A stretch of 64,000 bases of DNA from Polytrichum commune (taxonomy: Eukaryota > Streptophyta > Polytrichopsida > Polytrichales > Polytrichaceae). The position numbers and the translations under genes were made by a program. The notes under the pieces are model-generated. The model saw only the letters and a program-made list of their open reading frames with translations, was not told the DNA's origin and searched no databases. The stretch's first letter is position 1, and the number at the start of each line of letters is the position of its first letter. Below, piece by piece: positions 13,527 through 25,174 of this stretch. The stretch lies in contig OX485803.1 of the NCBI GenBank assembly GCA_950295325.1, forward strand, positions 8,682,001 through 8,746,000. The letters are read 5' to 3'.

Positions 13527-13982
13527 CAGAGCCCAACATTGGGCGCCCATGCCCATGCCCATACCCACCCATGCCCATGGGTTTTGGGTGGGCATGGGTG
13601 CAATATTATTGTTCATGGGCGGGCATGGGTGGGCATGGCTGAGCTATTATTGTTCATGGGTGGGCATGGGTGGGCATGGCTGCGATATTATTGTTCATGG
13701 GTGGGCATGGGTGGGGCACAATTACACAATTACACAATTACACAATACACATTACATAATTTTTGAATACATGGGCGCAATTTGAATAGCATGGGTGGGC
13801 ATGGGTGGGCACATGTCATGCTATGTGTGGGCATGGGTGGGCACATGTCATGCTATGTGTGGGCATGGGTGGGCATGGGTGCGCACATGTCATGCTATGG
13901 GTGGGCATGGGTGGGCATAGGTCGCTGCTGATGGGCATGGTCTGGGTATGGGTGCAATTAGAAAGGAAAATGTTGGGCTCTG
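13527..13982. mobile_element. hAT-type MITE containing a minisatellite
   Basis: The element is 456 bp long with 14-bp perfect terminal inverted repeats, CAGAGCCCAACATT on the left and AATGTTGGGCTCTG on the right. It is flanked by the 8-bp direct repeat GTCCAAAG (13519-13526 and 13983-13990). CAG-type ends and an 8-bp duplication define the hAT superfamily. There is no coding capacity. The interior is almost wholly an array of GGGCATGGGTGGGCATGG units interrupted by short AT-rich spacers such as (ACACAATT)n. The intact duplication suggests an undisturbed insertion. Confidence 0.92.
13550..13925 (+). repeat. GGGCATGGGT minisatellite inside the hAT MITE
   Basis: A 10- to 18-bp unit (GGGCATGGGTGGGCATGG) recurs more than fifteen times. 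The first copies run in reverse orientation (CCCATGCCCATGCCC from about 13546) and then switch to forward orientation, so the left part can fold on the right part. Longer super-units include a block ending in TATTATTGTTCATG, repeated three times between 13600 and 13700, and a block with CACATGTCATGCTATG, repeated three times between 13810 and 13900. The frames open through this array are by-products of the repeat and are not genes. Confidence 0.85.
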
Positions 13983-14340
13983 GTCCAAAGCCAACATCTA
14001 TTTCTTTTAATCCAAAGCTTGAATATGCTTAGTTTATGCAATTCACTTAGTTTATAATCTTATTCCTAGCACAACTTACACAAATGGAAGCACACAATAA
14101 TTTTTTTTTAAAAACCGACCATTTTAGTTGGACGGAATGATCTCACATTCAATAACCAAAGGTGGGATATCAAAAAACATTGCAACAAATGATTTGGCAA
14201 GACCTACTTGAAAATACGAGACATGTGTGGGACATCGTCCACAAAGACACAAATGGAACAACTATTTATGACAACACATTGGAGAACTATGACAAAATTT
14301 AGGGAGGGAATGAACTACTCCACCTTAGAGATAACACTAA

Positions 14341-14714
14341 GGGCCGGTTTACACTACGGTGGAAAAGGCCTCCGGTCGGTCAAGAATGCTTGGCCAAGAC
14401 ATGGTTATATGAGGCAAATGGTGGATGTGCCGGAGAAGAATTAAAGGCAATAAAATATTCTTATTGAGTTGGGCTTCTCCGGCCTCTTGAGGCCGGACAA
14501 GAAACTCCTCCTCCGGAGAAGCCCAACTCCAAAAAGTGCCGCCATGTAGGCGGCCATGTCATTTTATCATCCATGAGAAAAGTTCACCACCATTGTTTTC
14601 TTCACCTAGTGTAAACACCCACCGGTCAAGAGTTGCATTTTCGACCAATCACAATTGAGAAACGCCCTTTTTTTCATGACCGGTGGACTTCTCCACCGTA
14701 GTGTAAACCGGCCC
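14341..14714. mobile_element. Tourist-like (PIF/Harbinger) MITE, 374 bp
   Basis: Ends are GGGCCGGTTTACACTACGG and its reverse complement (CCGTAGTGTAAACCGGCCC), giving inverted repeats of at least 24 bp. The flanks carry TAA on both sides (14338-14340 and 14715-14717), the usual 3-bp target-site duplication of PIF/Harbinger elements. There is a central GC-rich palindromic region (GGCCTCTTGAGGCC near 14490). No transposase is present. The ends resemble those of the elements at 19757 and 59206, so all three may be mobilised by related transposases. Confidence 0.88.
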
Positions 14715-14717
14715 TAA

Positions 14718-17700
14718 GATGATACATTGGAACATTAGAGCGCCTAAGGTGAGTTTCTTCAATTGGGTTCACCCAAGAGAGCCTTCCTGCCAAACTTTTG
14801 TCAATAGGTTCCGGTGGCATTGTTTCAATTGTTTGGCATTGAACTGAAATTTCATTTGTCTCAAAAAAATAAAAATTAATTCTTTTTAAAAATGACAACA
14901 CTCACCCAAAGATCTCAAATAAAGTGGTTTGTCATTTTTTACCACACTCGACAACTTGTTAATCCTCCACAAGCTCTCCTCCGCACTCTTGTTGTCGTTT
15001 AGCAGCTACCCCTTCCCTACCTCTTGGATCCCTTGGCCCTCATGATTGATGGATGAAACCCTAGACTATAGTCTGTCAAACATTCGTTGCCTTCTGTTCG
15101 TTTAACTAATTCATCCAAGTTTGTTGCATGTGCCCAATTCAATTTCAGATTTTACCTGAGTCCACACTTGCTTGGGCAATTTTTGTCTACAATCCAAAAT
15201 TTTAATAAATATTTTGTGCTTAAATATTCAATAATAATAATAATACTTAATTTAAAACTCCACCATGATCAATTTGATAATAATTCTTTTAAATTCTTAA
15301 TATGTTGAAAATTTCAAGTATTGTAGTTAGACTTAGATCCTATTGTAATAAAAGGAGAGTCTCCGATTCCCCTCCATATTATATAAGTAATTCTTCTCAA
15401 TTGCATATAATGTTTTTATCATGATAGCCATTAATATAAGTGAGAAGGGATATTCCCTCAAAAGATCCATTGTCATGAGTAATTTTGACTTCGTAAAGGT
15501 CCATCCACTGCAATTTATGTTTATTTGGGAGTTTTTGAAAACAACTATCATGTTTGAGCTAGAAAAATCAAAAGTTTGACACACAAGCTACTAGCTAGAA
15601 GAAATCAAAGCTACTGGCTAGAAGAAGCTAGAGCTAATCCTTGATGGCAAGATACAATGTGCTTAAGAGAGTGGTGGGTTGCAAGAAGCAGTATGGTTAG
15701 TTTCAAAGGTAGGTCACTACCACTATGAGAAGGTTGTTGCGATTGCGAGCATGGGAGCTCTCTCACAAAGCAAAAGCTTTGGAAACGGAGGAAGGATTGT
15801 TTGTTCCAAGAGTTTTTGAGCATAATATCTAAGGAATGGAGTCAATTCCTCCAATGCTCAACACATTTTGTATTGCTCAAAAAACTCAAATCAATTAGGT
15901 AGCACAAAATTAAGAAGAGGGAAATAACTTTTCCTGGTAGAAATTTGATGGCAACATGAATGAAGTCATAGCAAATTTTCTCTCCCTCTATCTCTTTTAA
16001 CAACTCAAGAATATGAAGGATCAAAGTTCACAACCAAAAATGACATTCATCTGTCAATAACAAATTCAATAAATAATATTCACCAAATCTTTGGCGAATC
16101 AAAATGTTTGAGCAGATCTTTGCCCCACATTTCGTCCCATGTAATGAAGGCTATGCACACCATATTTAACTTGAACATGATGTGAACCCATTAAAATCTC
16201 CAAAATTTATACTTCACACATTCATGGGCCCACAAAACATCTCATGTGAATTGGATATTGTTAAGTATACCAACATTAGTCGAAGACTCAAAACAACTTA
16301 AACCTTGGAATTTCAACATCATCTCACTTGAACCCTCATCAAGAATGGGGTATGGATTGGGAACGAATGCCCAAGGTACGTGGCCCTTTTGTAGAAGCTT
16401 CCAATTTCACACACAATTTGGGCGTGGGGTTGCTCATAAATTGTGTCACCATATTAGCTATTGCAAACCACACAACTTGTCATTTCAAATTCCGAAAGAA
16501 AGACTCATAGGAGGTCAAACTGAAGTTTACTCTCTCTTAACATGATCGCACGAGTTAAAGCCTTTCCAAATTGTGTTGATCATTGAGCCTAGAATAATGT
16601 CGATATTCTAATCTCACCAGGACACATGTGTTTTTATGTGTTTGATCTTAAGTACAATTAAAATTTGCACCAAGTGCGTTATATTGTCTCTAGGTGTTTG
16701 AAGTAGTTTGCACATAGCGAGGGGCCACTTGAGTTTAACCTATTATTGTCACCGAAGGCCTCACAAGGTCTATGTTAAAAAAATAATTAAAAATAATTGA
16801 ATCATCTTGCAACTATTTTGTGTCTTCATCTGGACTTCCCATTCGGCATGGAGATTCTTTGATGATTCAAGAATAGATAGATGCAAAATTTGTTTGATTT
16901 TGTTTTGATTTGAAGGAGAACGTGATTCCAAAGTTTTTTTTTAAAGTTGATAGAAGGTTACTAAGACTTGAAGGAGGAAGCAAATACACATGTCCGGGAT
17001 GTTGTCAATCACAAGGATCAACCATCTTTGGTAGTGTGTGCAACACCTTGAAACAAACATGCTTCAAAATTGGCATTCATGTTGATTTTGAGAGGCACTC
17101 ATCATCCAATCAATAAACTTTGACCACCTCTAGACTAGGCATATAAAATCAAAGTTTGAAAGTCAAATTATCACATATTTTTATCCTAAATATATTGTAA
17201 GCACATATCATAAGCACATGTCGTAGTTAGTTTAATGCAACCCGCTAGAGAAATAAGAAGAAGAAGAAGAAGAAGAAGAAGAATTCTCATGACATGGTAT
17301 GTCCTCATCTTATCTTAAGTGCAAGCTCCAAGTTCCCACATGATTAATAATGTGATTAGTCTACCTAGATACCTCCAACATAGCTAGGTAGGCTATAGGT
17401 TATGGCACTAGCATTGTAGGGGAGCTTTGTGGGAACCACAAGCCTTAACCAACAAACTAGAGACTGGATCCTTCTATTTTGAAAGCAACTAGTCATAGCC
17501 CACGTCAGACACCAACTCGGTGACCATATCATTCAACACAAATATATTGATTTTTGTAAAAAAGAAAAAGAAAAGATTACTAGTTTAAACTTGCTTACAC
17601 TGAGAAATTGCTGATAGGTATAACTTATAACCTACACATAATAAACTGAATGGTCAAGCTCACCAAATAAATATACTTTATGACAAGCAACAAAGGCTTG

Positions 17701-18646
17701 CCAGGTCACTAAATTTATAGCTATGGAAACTTGCCACCTCAGCTTGCCCTGCCCAAAATGAGATGCAATGGGGCCCACTATGAGAAGTATGGACCCTCAA
17801 CCAATCAAATGCAACCACACTTCAGCTCATGCAACAAGAGTATAATTACACTGATCCTTGGTGAAACCCCCCTTCCATGTATTGTAAAAGTGTCCTTGCA
17901 ATCTCCCAACTTCCTAGATCTCACCATCCCCATGTAAAAGTCCCCCTAAATCTTCTAGACCCCATATGAACATATCTGCAAATTACGTAGATAAGTGCCC
18001 CCCCCCCCCCCCCCCCTCTCCTTTTATGCACACCCCCTCCTTTCATATCGTATGGTGCTCAAGTAGGTCTTTGTTAAACATGATGCTCCACTACTTGGTG
18101 CCACCCAACTTAAAGATTAAACATAATCTTTACTATGAGGTTGTCTATCAAATGTTTTTATCCAAGTTCCGTTCCCATCAAGTAGACGAGTCGTCCTTTT
18201 TTCATGTGGATGTGACCATACACTAGGTGCAATCCCTATTAATGAAGGTCTACCCAAACCGGATCCCTCCACTAGGCTCAAGGGAATCACTCTTTTGTAG
18301 ATATACAATTACGAACAAAACTAAGTACGTTATACACAAACTCAACTTCGGCTCGCATTGTCAACCAATTCAAATAAGAAAACAAAGTGATCAAGTGATC
18401 AAAGCAAAGGTCCACGTAATAAATTGCATAAATGTGAAACCAAAAAGTGATGAAGAGTTTAAGGTTTCTAAAATAAGAAATGTTGAAGTGGTTTAGGGTT
18501 ACAATACTCTTGTTTGCCGCCACTCTTCCAACATCAACATCTCTATGTGCATTGCGTAGTTGAGAACGTCGTGAGATTTCTTGTGCGTTGTGTAGGCTTG
18601 GTTCCCTAGTATGTGAGGTGCAATTTGTAAAATCATTTGTAGCCGT
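14718..18646. other. Gene-free interval with microsatellites
   Basis: Nearly 4 kb without a recognised gene. It holds an ATA-rich patch at about 15225-15245, an (AAG)n microsatellite at 17255-17283, and a poly-C tract at about 17998-18016. A short segment around 16374 (AGGTACGTGGCCCT) recurs near 21571 and could be a diverged dispersed repeat. Confidence 0.4.
17255..17283. repeat. (AAG)n microsatellite
   Basis: About nine to ten uninterrupted AAG/GAA units. Confidence 0.9.
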
Positions 18647-19260
18647 ATGCCTCCATTGTCTCAAGAACAGAAACACCAAGCTTTGGTGCAAGTTAGAAGC
18701 GATGTTTCAACTCGCAAGGTTGCGGCTTGAGTGGGCATGAGCCAATATTTTGTAGCGCATACGAGGAAGGATGTAGGGGGCGAGATTGAGAGACAAAGAG
18801 GAGGGCGTCCAAAGCTTCTTGCAGACCGAGAAAAGAGGCGTTGTGTCACTCTTGTTACTAAAGGTTGACTTGGAATTGCATTTGCAACAACAAGACAACT
18901 TCGATTTGAAATAGGTAAAATTGTTGTTTGATATTAATGTGAGGCGTGCTTTGAGAGAGGCTAGATTGGTGCACAAGTGCAGCAAAGGAGGTTGTTTCTG
19001 AGTTATAAGCATGTTCTTGCACGCATGAGGTTTGCTCAAAGGTATGAGAATTGGACCATTGATGATTGGAAACATGTGATTTTCAGTAACGGCACTTGAA
19101 CAAATTTACAACACCTCCAAGAGGTATCCAAAAATTGTGGGAGCATGTGTGTTTAGTGTATCCCAATTTGAGTGAATAAGATTGCATGGTGTTCTACGAG
19201 AGCATGCCACGAAGAATTGACGTTATGTTAAAGAGTAGGGCTTACTGGACCAATTACTAA
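18647..19260 (+). pseudogene. Tc1/mariner-type transposase pseudogene, internally deleted
   Basis: From the ATG at 18647 one frame reads an N-terminal helix-turn-helix region (MPPLSQEQKHQALVQ, then ERQRGGRPKLLADREKRRC near 18790) with two in-frame TGA stops. Other frames then give RRALREARLVHKC and ARMRFAQRYENWTIDDWKHV followed by IFSN (about 19020-19095). The last corresponds to the first catalytic block, normally W-x-x-x-D-W-x-x-V-I-F-S-D-E; the Asp is lost. The sequence then jumps to the C-terminal end, LWEHV and YESMPRRIDVMLKSR, closing with WTNY and a TAA at 19258-19260. The segment carrying the second and third catalytic residues is missing. Tc1/mariner transposases cut and paste DNA at TA sites; this copy cannot. 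Both TGA stops could come from CGA or TGG by C-to-T change. No terminal inverted repeats were found. The long minus-strand frames here are antisense shadows. Confidence 0.8.
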
Positions 19261-19708
19261 AGATTTTGTAAGCAACTTGAACAAACTGAGTATTTTTATA
19301 CAGTTTCTCATTTGATTTTGCAACATGCTTTCTTACTATTGTGTAATGTGAAATTTTGCATACATGTGCATCAATTTGTTTAGTATCATATCCAATTTTT
19401 AATATGAAAAGGGACTTGTGAATTGTTCGTGGTCATAGCTAAGGATGAGTATGTTCAAAGGGTACTCAATTTTGTTTGTAATAGTATAAATTTATTCCGT
19501 TGGAAGGGGTCGTGTTCTCATGAAGCTATGAGGCAAGCACTTATTCATGGGATATTCATATTTAATGGATACTTTTAAAATATTTTAGTATTTTAACAAA
19601 ATATTAAAACCTTCAATGTGTTTATTTTAACAATTTAGCCTTTAAATGCTAAAAATAGAGTATAGTTTTTATTACTAAAGATTTTGTAAGCAACTTGAAC
19701 AAATTGGG
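19254..19708 (+). repeat. 37-bp direct repeats flanking a 381-bp segment
   Basis: TTACTAAAGATTTTGTAAGC followed by AACTTGAACAAA occurs at 19254-19290 and again at 19672-19708, with two differences near the end. The 381-bp AT-rich spacer has no coding potential. The first copy includes the stop codon of the Tc1/mariner pseudogene. The layout fits an insertion that duplicated its target, a small element with terminal direct repeats, or repair-associated duplication. Confidence 0.8.
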
Positions 19709-19756
19709 TCCCACTCTCCTGCCCTGCAAGGCCACAACTATGTGAAACCTATGTTA

Positions 19757-20798
19757 GGGTCGCTTTATACTATGGACCATGAAGTTGTCCCAGGGCGTTG
19801 TAAGAGCATTGATTGGTTGTTGAACTTGTCTCGGGACCACTTCAGTTTACCAAGGAAAAAATGGCAGTGTGATCATGAAGGTCGAGGTCCCCAAAATTAC
19901 ATATTTCAAGGCATAATAAATGCACTGACATGGTCCAATGGGTTTTGCGGTGAGAGAGGCAAGAGAGGTGGTCTGGTAGGAAAAGGCAAGGGCCCATGGG
20001 AGACAAAATGTTCTATATAATAAATTTTAATGAACATTTTTGGCTTAATATACAACTATTTTCACCATGTGCCTTGATCATATCATAACCCATGAGACAT
20101 ACCACTTCTAACTTGCACTACCCCTTAAATTGGCTTCTACATGTTTCACCAAACAACGTGGGACATCTAGGACTCAAGAATTTCAGTGTAGAATTATTTT
20201 TGGTCTACCAGCCAAAATTTTTGGAATTTGGGGGCTTGTAATATACCTTTCCAACAGTGTATTACACGCCCCAAAAAATTTAAAAATTGCACTTGCAAAA
20301 CGAAAAAGAAATTTTTTTAGTTGTTTAGTGACTGCAAATCAGGGTGGTCAAAAGAACCGCAATGGGAAAACGATTGCAGTTTTTTTTCGCATAGTTTTCT
20401 AATAGTGACAACACAAGGTACATGTTACATGTAATTACATCGAATATGTACAAATTAAATCGGTCATTTTCTTTTTGTAATAATTGTTGTGAGAAGATTT
20501 GCAAGCCACATCTTCAACACATTTAATAAGAAGTGAAGACAAATGAAGCCCAAAAGAAGACAAGAGAATGGTCAAACTTGAATTTTTTCAAAATCGCCAT
20601 TTTTGGGCATGTATAGAAAATTTCAACACATTCATTTTTTGGTGCATGGTCATTCTTCTTGGTCCACATTCAGCTTACACCTAGTGAGGGGCCCAAGGCT
20701 TTTAGAACTGGTTTTTAAAGAAGTCAGACCATGAACTCGGACCATTGAAAAGGCCATCTTGCATGGTCCGACTTCATGGTCCATAGTGTCACCGGCCC
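19757..20798. mobile_element. PIF/Harbinger-type non-autonomous element, 1042 bp
   Basis: The left end reads GGGTCGCTTTATACTATGG, continuing with ACCATGAAGTTGTCC. The right end is its imperfect reverse complement (GGACCATGAA, then ATAGTGTCACCGGCCC on the forward strand). TTA flanks both sides (19754-19756 and 20799-20801), the typical Harbinger duplication. The interior shares blocks with the element at 59206-59771 in the opposite orientation, for example the TTGGTGCATGGTC and CACCTAGTGAGGGGCCCAA region. No recognisable transposase is present. The open frames at 19742-20020 and 20130-20402 are not supported as genes. Confidence 0.85.
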
Positions 20799-20969
20799 TT
20801 ATTCTACAATTGAGATGGTCAATCTACGGTATGCGGATATTATTAGGTTACTTTTCTCAATTGGAAACCTATATTTTATTGTGTTTGGTTAGGTGAGGAT
20901 CAACGTACCATACCCCCATAAAGACACGTGTGTAAAAGAGATGAGGGAATCAACCAACATGCACTTCCG

Positions 20970-21130
20970 ATAACCATAACGAAATCAAGGTAGGTCCTAG
21001 TTTCAATCCAATTTTTGCTGAAGCTTCATTGTAGATTTGCCGATGCAACACACGTTTCATTGTGAGAACCAAATGCATTGAAGTTGGAGAACATGAAAAA
21101 CGAAGCAAATAACACCCACATACTTTATGG
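20970..21130 (+). repeat. Dispersed repeat, copy A (second copy at about 61070-61225)
   Basis: This ~155-bp segment aligns by eye with 61070-61225 in the same orientation. Shared words include GAAGATTTGC/TAGATTTGCCGATGCAACACA, GTTTCATTGTG and GGAGAA(A)C(A)TGAAA. The copies are roughly three-quarters identical. No ends are defined, so the element type is unknown. Confidence 0.55.
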
Positions 21131-23343
21131 CGGGAAAAATGCCACACACACCCACACCGCTTTGGCAAGAGGCGGTGGATGGATGCTTGGGAACCCATGC
21201 AAAACTCTTTGGAGAATATGAGTGATCCCGGGTTCAACCTCAACCATTGACATCCCAACTATCTTAAGCATGTGAGCTTCCACACAACCACACACCTCCG
21301 AAAATTCCTACCCCATCATATTGTGTGTGAAACTTGGTCTTGAAATTTGGAGCCCTACTAAGTTATCTTACCCCCATCACGCATCCATGATAAGTACGAA
21401 TGTGTGTGTGTATGGGTGTGTTCGTTGGTTCTCTTTGGTCGGCCCTGCACTTCATTACTACACATTACTTATTACTTATTACTTATAACTTACGAAATCA
21501 TGGGCCTAAACCTATAGGTCCACATAACCCCTGGAATATGGACAAATTACAGCAAGTGGTTCAGCTTTTCAAGGTACGTGGCCCTATTGTGGGCACTTCT
21601 AACTCAACATACAATTGCAGCCGTTGGATTGGCGCGGGAATCGTCCGATCCGAGAAGAGATTGAGAGATTTTCATTTCAAATGGTATAATCGAAGTTGGG
21701 ATGTAGAAAGTAGAATAAGAAGTCAAAATGAAGATTCTTTGTCACGTAGACCCTCCCAACCATGTTCACTGTTGAATCTAGAATGTCTTTTTGTGTATTC
21801 TTTTATTTGTATTAGGAGAACATAGTCCAATCTCATTGTAGTACATGTCTTTTTGGTGTCCATTCTTACCTACAAACCTTGTCACAAACTAGTCAAATAC
21901 ATGTGTATCATTAAGAACAGTGACCACAAAAGCCCGCACTTACCACTTGCCCATAACATATCTACAAAACATCTAGGCAAGCTATTGTCATCTCCATGTT
22001 ATGAGGTTTTCCTTTAGTTTTGGTTTTGAGACTACTTATATGAAGCTCACGACCTTATATAGAAAGTTCCAACTGCATGGATGTGTTCTTTGACTTTGTA
22101 GCGACATTCTTGCTTCATGAATGTTCCATAAAACAAGCTCGCAAAACTCACTTTGACATTGATCTTGAAAACACAGAAGAAAACAAAAAGCTTGGGGATG
22201 GTAAAGGGTTAAGTTAAGGGATATATACAAAAAAAAATAGTGAAAAAAAGCCGATTCATCTAGAAAGAGTTGCTTGGAATTTGTGCAATATTTTAAGAGA
22301 TGAAATACATAAGGAATGCAAGTTGTTTTAAAATTTTATTCCATGTAAAGGATTAGTTTCGCTTTTTCAAAGAGGTAACTAAGTCAACCTCCCTATTGGT
22401 TTCCCAGAGTCTCCCTAATTTGAGCATCAAAATATCCTACTTTGTATACAAATGCCCACAAAATGGTTAACTCAAAACCCAAAAACGATTGCAAGTGATG
22501 TGAAACAACACCTATCTAGCCGATCACTACATTCTTTTTAAGCCACCACTTTTTCAACCACCCATTTTGGATCCACATAAGAATCATTCTACGCCTAATC
22601 TAGTGCACCGGTAGTAGTTATTCGCAGTTTAGGGTTTTCTACCTTAGAGCATACATGACCTTGGAGCTTGCTCCTATCCACTAACCAATAACTACATAAC
22701 CCGCGAAAGCATAATTTAACTTAGGCTAAGTTGCTTCCAAAGGAATATTGTACCCATCTCATCAACCTTTTATTGTCATGCTACGAAAGTTAGGACTCCA
22801 TAACATTACTCAACTGCCTTGATTTTAAATTCAACAGGAAGCAGTGGGAGTATGTATTCTCGAACCTACTGTTAGACCCATGAACACACCTCATCAATTG
22901 AGTAATGTTATGTTGTTTTGGACAAACCAAAGTGCACATGATGATGGGATGCCAACAGTCCTCATTTGTCAGATTATCAGCAAACCACATCACGCCATAT
23001 GTCTAGGGTGCAAATGGGATCCAATGGGGTCCATAGGACAGGAGATTAGGACGGGAGTGGGACAACACCATCTTAACCCATGTCCTGTGCCCTTCTTCCC
23101 AGGGTCCATAACATTATCCAGCTGCATAGTCCTGTTCCATTCCACAAATAAACAAATAAATAAAGTTACCAAATGAAACAAGGAAAGGGAAAATAGACTG
23201 AGGCATTTGGGAAGTTTCGGGGCTCTAATTACAAGACCCTAGCACTGGTCACCCACCGGATCACCATCCTAATGAGGTTTACTTACTTATCTAATAGTTC
23301 ACCCACACAAATTGGTGTGGGCCACCAGTGAACGGTTCCAACC
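21131..23343. other. Gene-free interval
   Basis: A short inverted repeat (ATAACATTACTCAA with TTGAGTAATGTTAT) lies at 22800 and 22896, and ATAACATTATCCAGCTG at 23108 is a related word. A small hairpin (GTTCACCCACAC with GTGTGGGCCACCAGTGAAC) lies near 23297-23334. The 141-codon frame at 21400-21825 has no recognised domain. Confidence 0.4.
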
Positions 23344-23346
23344 AGC

Positions 23347-25171
23347 ACTACACTAAATATGATATTTAGTGTTTGATTATATTTAAGGTTGTTACCACCC
23401 TACCTTGTTTAACACTAATTTTCAATTCCTTGACAATTAGTGTTAGACATAAATGTGCCACTACCTTCCCTACTGCCACCTCCCTTCCTATGAAGCATGA
23501 ATTTCATTAGATTTGTGATTTTAGAGATGGCGCCCCACCTTCATGTTCACTAATTTCCCATACGCCGAAGTCGATAGCATTCTTTTCATATCCTTACTAA
23601 CATTAAAATCAAACATGTAACTTCCACATATTATCATAGTTGATATTTAATATTTGAGTTTACAGTTAATGTTACTTAATTTCATAGGTTTATTGACATT
23701 TAGTGTATGCGTTTGTATTCAGTGTATCAAACACTAAATATCATATTCAGTGTACTTACATCCAGTGGATGTGGGCGACCAACCCATACACTCGTTCATT
23801 GTTGGGTACCCAAATTGTGGCTCACGCGAACCAACCCGTACACTGGTACCTTGGAAGCCAGGGTTTAGGTATCCAACAAGGAATGAGTGTATGGGTTGGT
23901 TCACCCAAACCCCTAAACCCTTGCCTCCAAGAAAGTAGTGTACGGGTTGTTCCGCCCCACCCCATCCAGGGACTCTCAATCACTAAACCAACTCTAAAAC
24001 TGGCCCTTGCTGGTAAGAACTGTTCACTGGTGGCCTGCACCAGTGAGTATGGGTGGGCTGGAAGAAAATATCATAAGAAGCCACGGAGCATAGTGGATTC
24101 CAAAATGGCATGTAGACCTACTAGTGGGCTATGATGCATTTTGTCCACATGGCGGTCTCTAATATTATTGTAGATACTAAAGAGCAAACCGCTGCCTCGG
24201 TGTCAATCATTTAACTTAAGCAAACAACAGGGGTTAGCATGCAGTGGCCGCTGGCATGGGCGTTAGTTCCAACAACTGCTGGAAATAGTCGGCGCTGAAT
24301 CGTCAGTACACTATTTTTTCGGATTAGTGTGGGTTACCATTTGAAGTTACGTGTTGCTATAACTTTTCAATGAGAATATCATCATTTACCCAAATAGCAG
24401 AAGTACACTAAATCTGATATTTAGTGTCATATGGTACATTCTGTCACTATGGTAACTGTTTGGATGACACTCCTTATCAATAAATTTACGAATGTTGTCA
24501 TTGATGATGGACGAGTCCATCCATTGGCCAAAACCCTACCTTCTCTTGTCAGCAACTTGTGATGAAATATTGACATGGATGATTGAACTTGGATGCAAAA
24601 ATTAGTTGGTGAGTGATAGTAATTGCAACACTGTAAATCTCTTATCCCGTAAAAAATTGCAAGGAATGACAAAGAATGTTGGGTTAACGTTTAGTGAAGT
24701 TGGTGACACTATATCGCGGCTTACAATTCGTATTGAGCAAGACAATTAGATTTGGTGATATTGAATATCATATTTAGTGTAGTTAGTATGCACTTTGAGG
24801 AGTATGATGTAACTTAGTTCGTAAAAAATGATAATGTTGGCAAAAAATTATAGCGACACTTGACTCCAAATGATAACCCACACTAATTAGACAAACAAGT
24901 GTAGTTGGTAGCATTACAAAGCTCATTAGTGCACTCTCTCTTTCTCTATATATATATATGATATTTAGTGTTGCTTATATTTTAATCTACGCAATGCTAT
25001 ATATGTTTACTATTGATGTAATTTTTTATACCAAGTAAAGTTGTTAATGTTCTATAATGTCCAAACAACCAATTTAACATTTGATGGTAAAATACGAGAT
25101 ACACAATGTATGAAGATAGCATCACATAAATCCAATTAGTAAGTGACGCTACATATCATATTTAGTGTAGT
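23347..25171. mobile_element. CACTA-like composite element, 1825 bp
   Basis: Terminal inverted repeats are ACTACACTAAATATGATAT on the left and ATATCATATTTAGTGTAGT on the right. A 3-bp direct repeat AGC flanks the element (23344-23346 and 25172-25174), as in CACTA elements. The motif ATATTTAGTGT or its complement recurs inside, near 23365, 23735, 24415, 24775 and 24960, like the subterminal transposase-binding repeats of that superfamily. A second inverted-repeat system with CCAACCCATACACT words lies at 23770-23950. No transposase is seen. A 380-bp related MITE unit lies inside (24404-24783), so this is a nested or composite structure. Confidence 0.75.
24404..24783. mobile_element. CACTA-like MITE unit nested in the larger element
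   Basis: Begins TACACTAAATCTGATATTTA and ends ATCATATTTAGTGTAGT. It aligns along its length with the interrupted copy at 58833-59792, sharing AAAACCCTACCTTCTCTTGT, GATGATTGAA and AATGTTGGGTTAAC. Its presence as a separate unit elsewhere shows it moves independently of the 1.8-kb element. No clear target duplication could be set for this copy. Confidence 0.7.
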
Positions 25172-25174
25172 AGC

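Noticed and set aside
13539-14032. Gly/His/Trp-rich frames of 75-78 codons
   Set aside because: They are translations of the GGGCATGGGTGG minisatellite.
18287-19075. Long minus-strand open frames of 134 and 122 codons
   Set aside because: They are antisense to the plus-strand Tc1/mariner transposase pseudogene, which has recognisable motifs.
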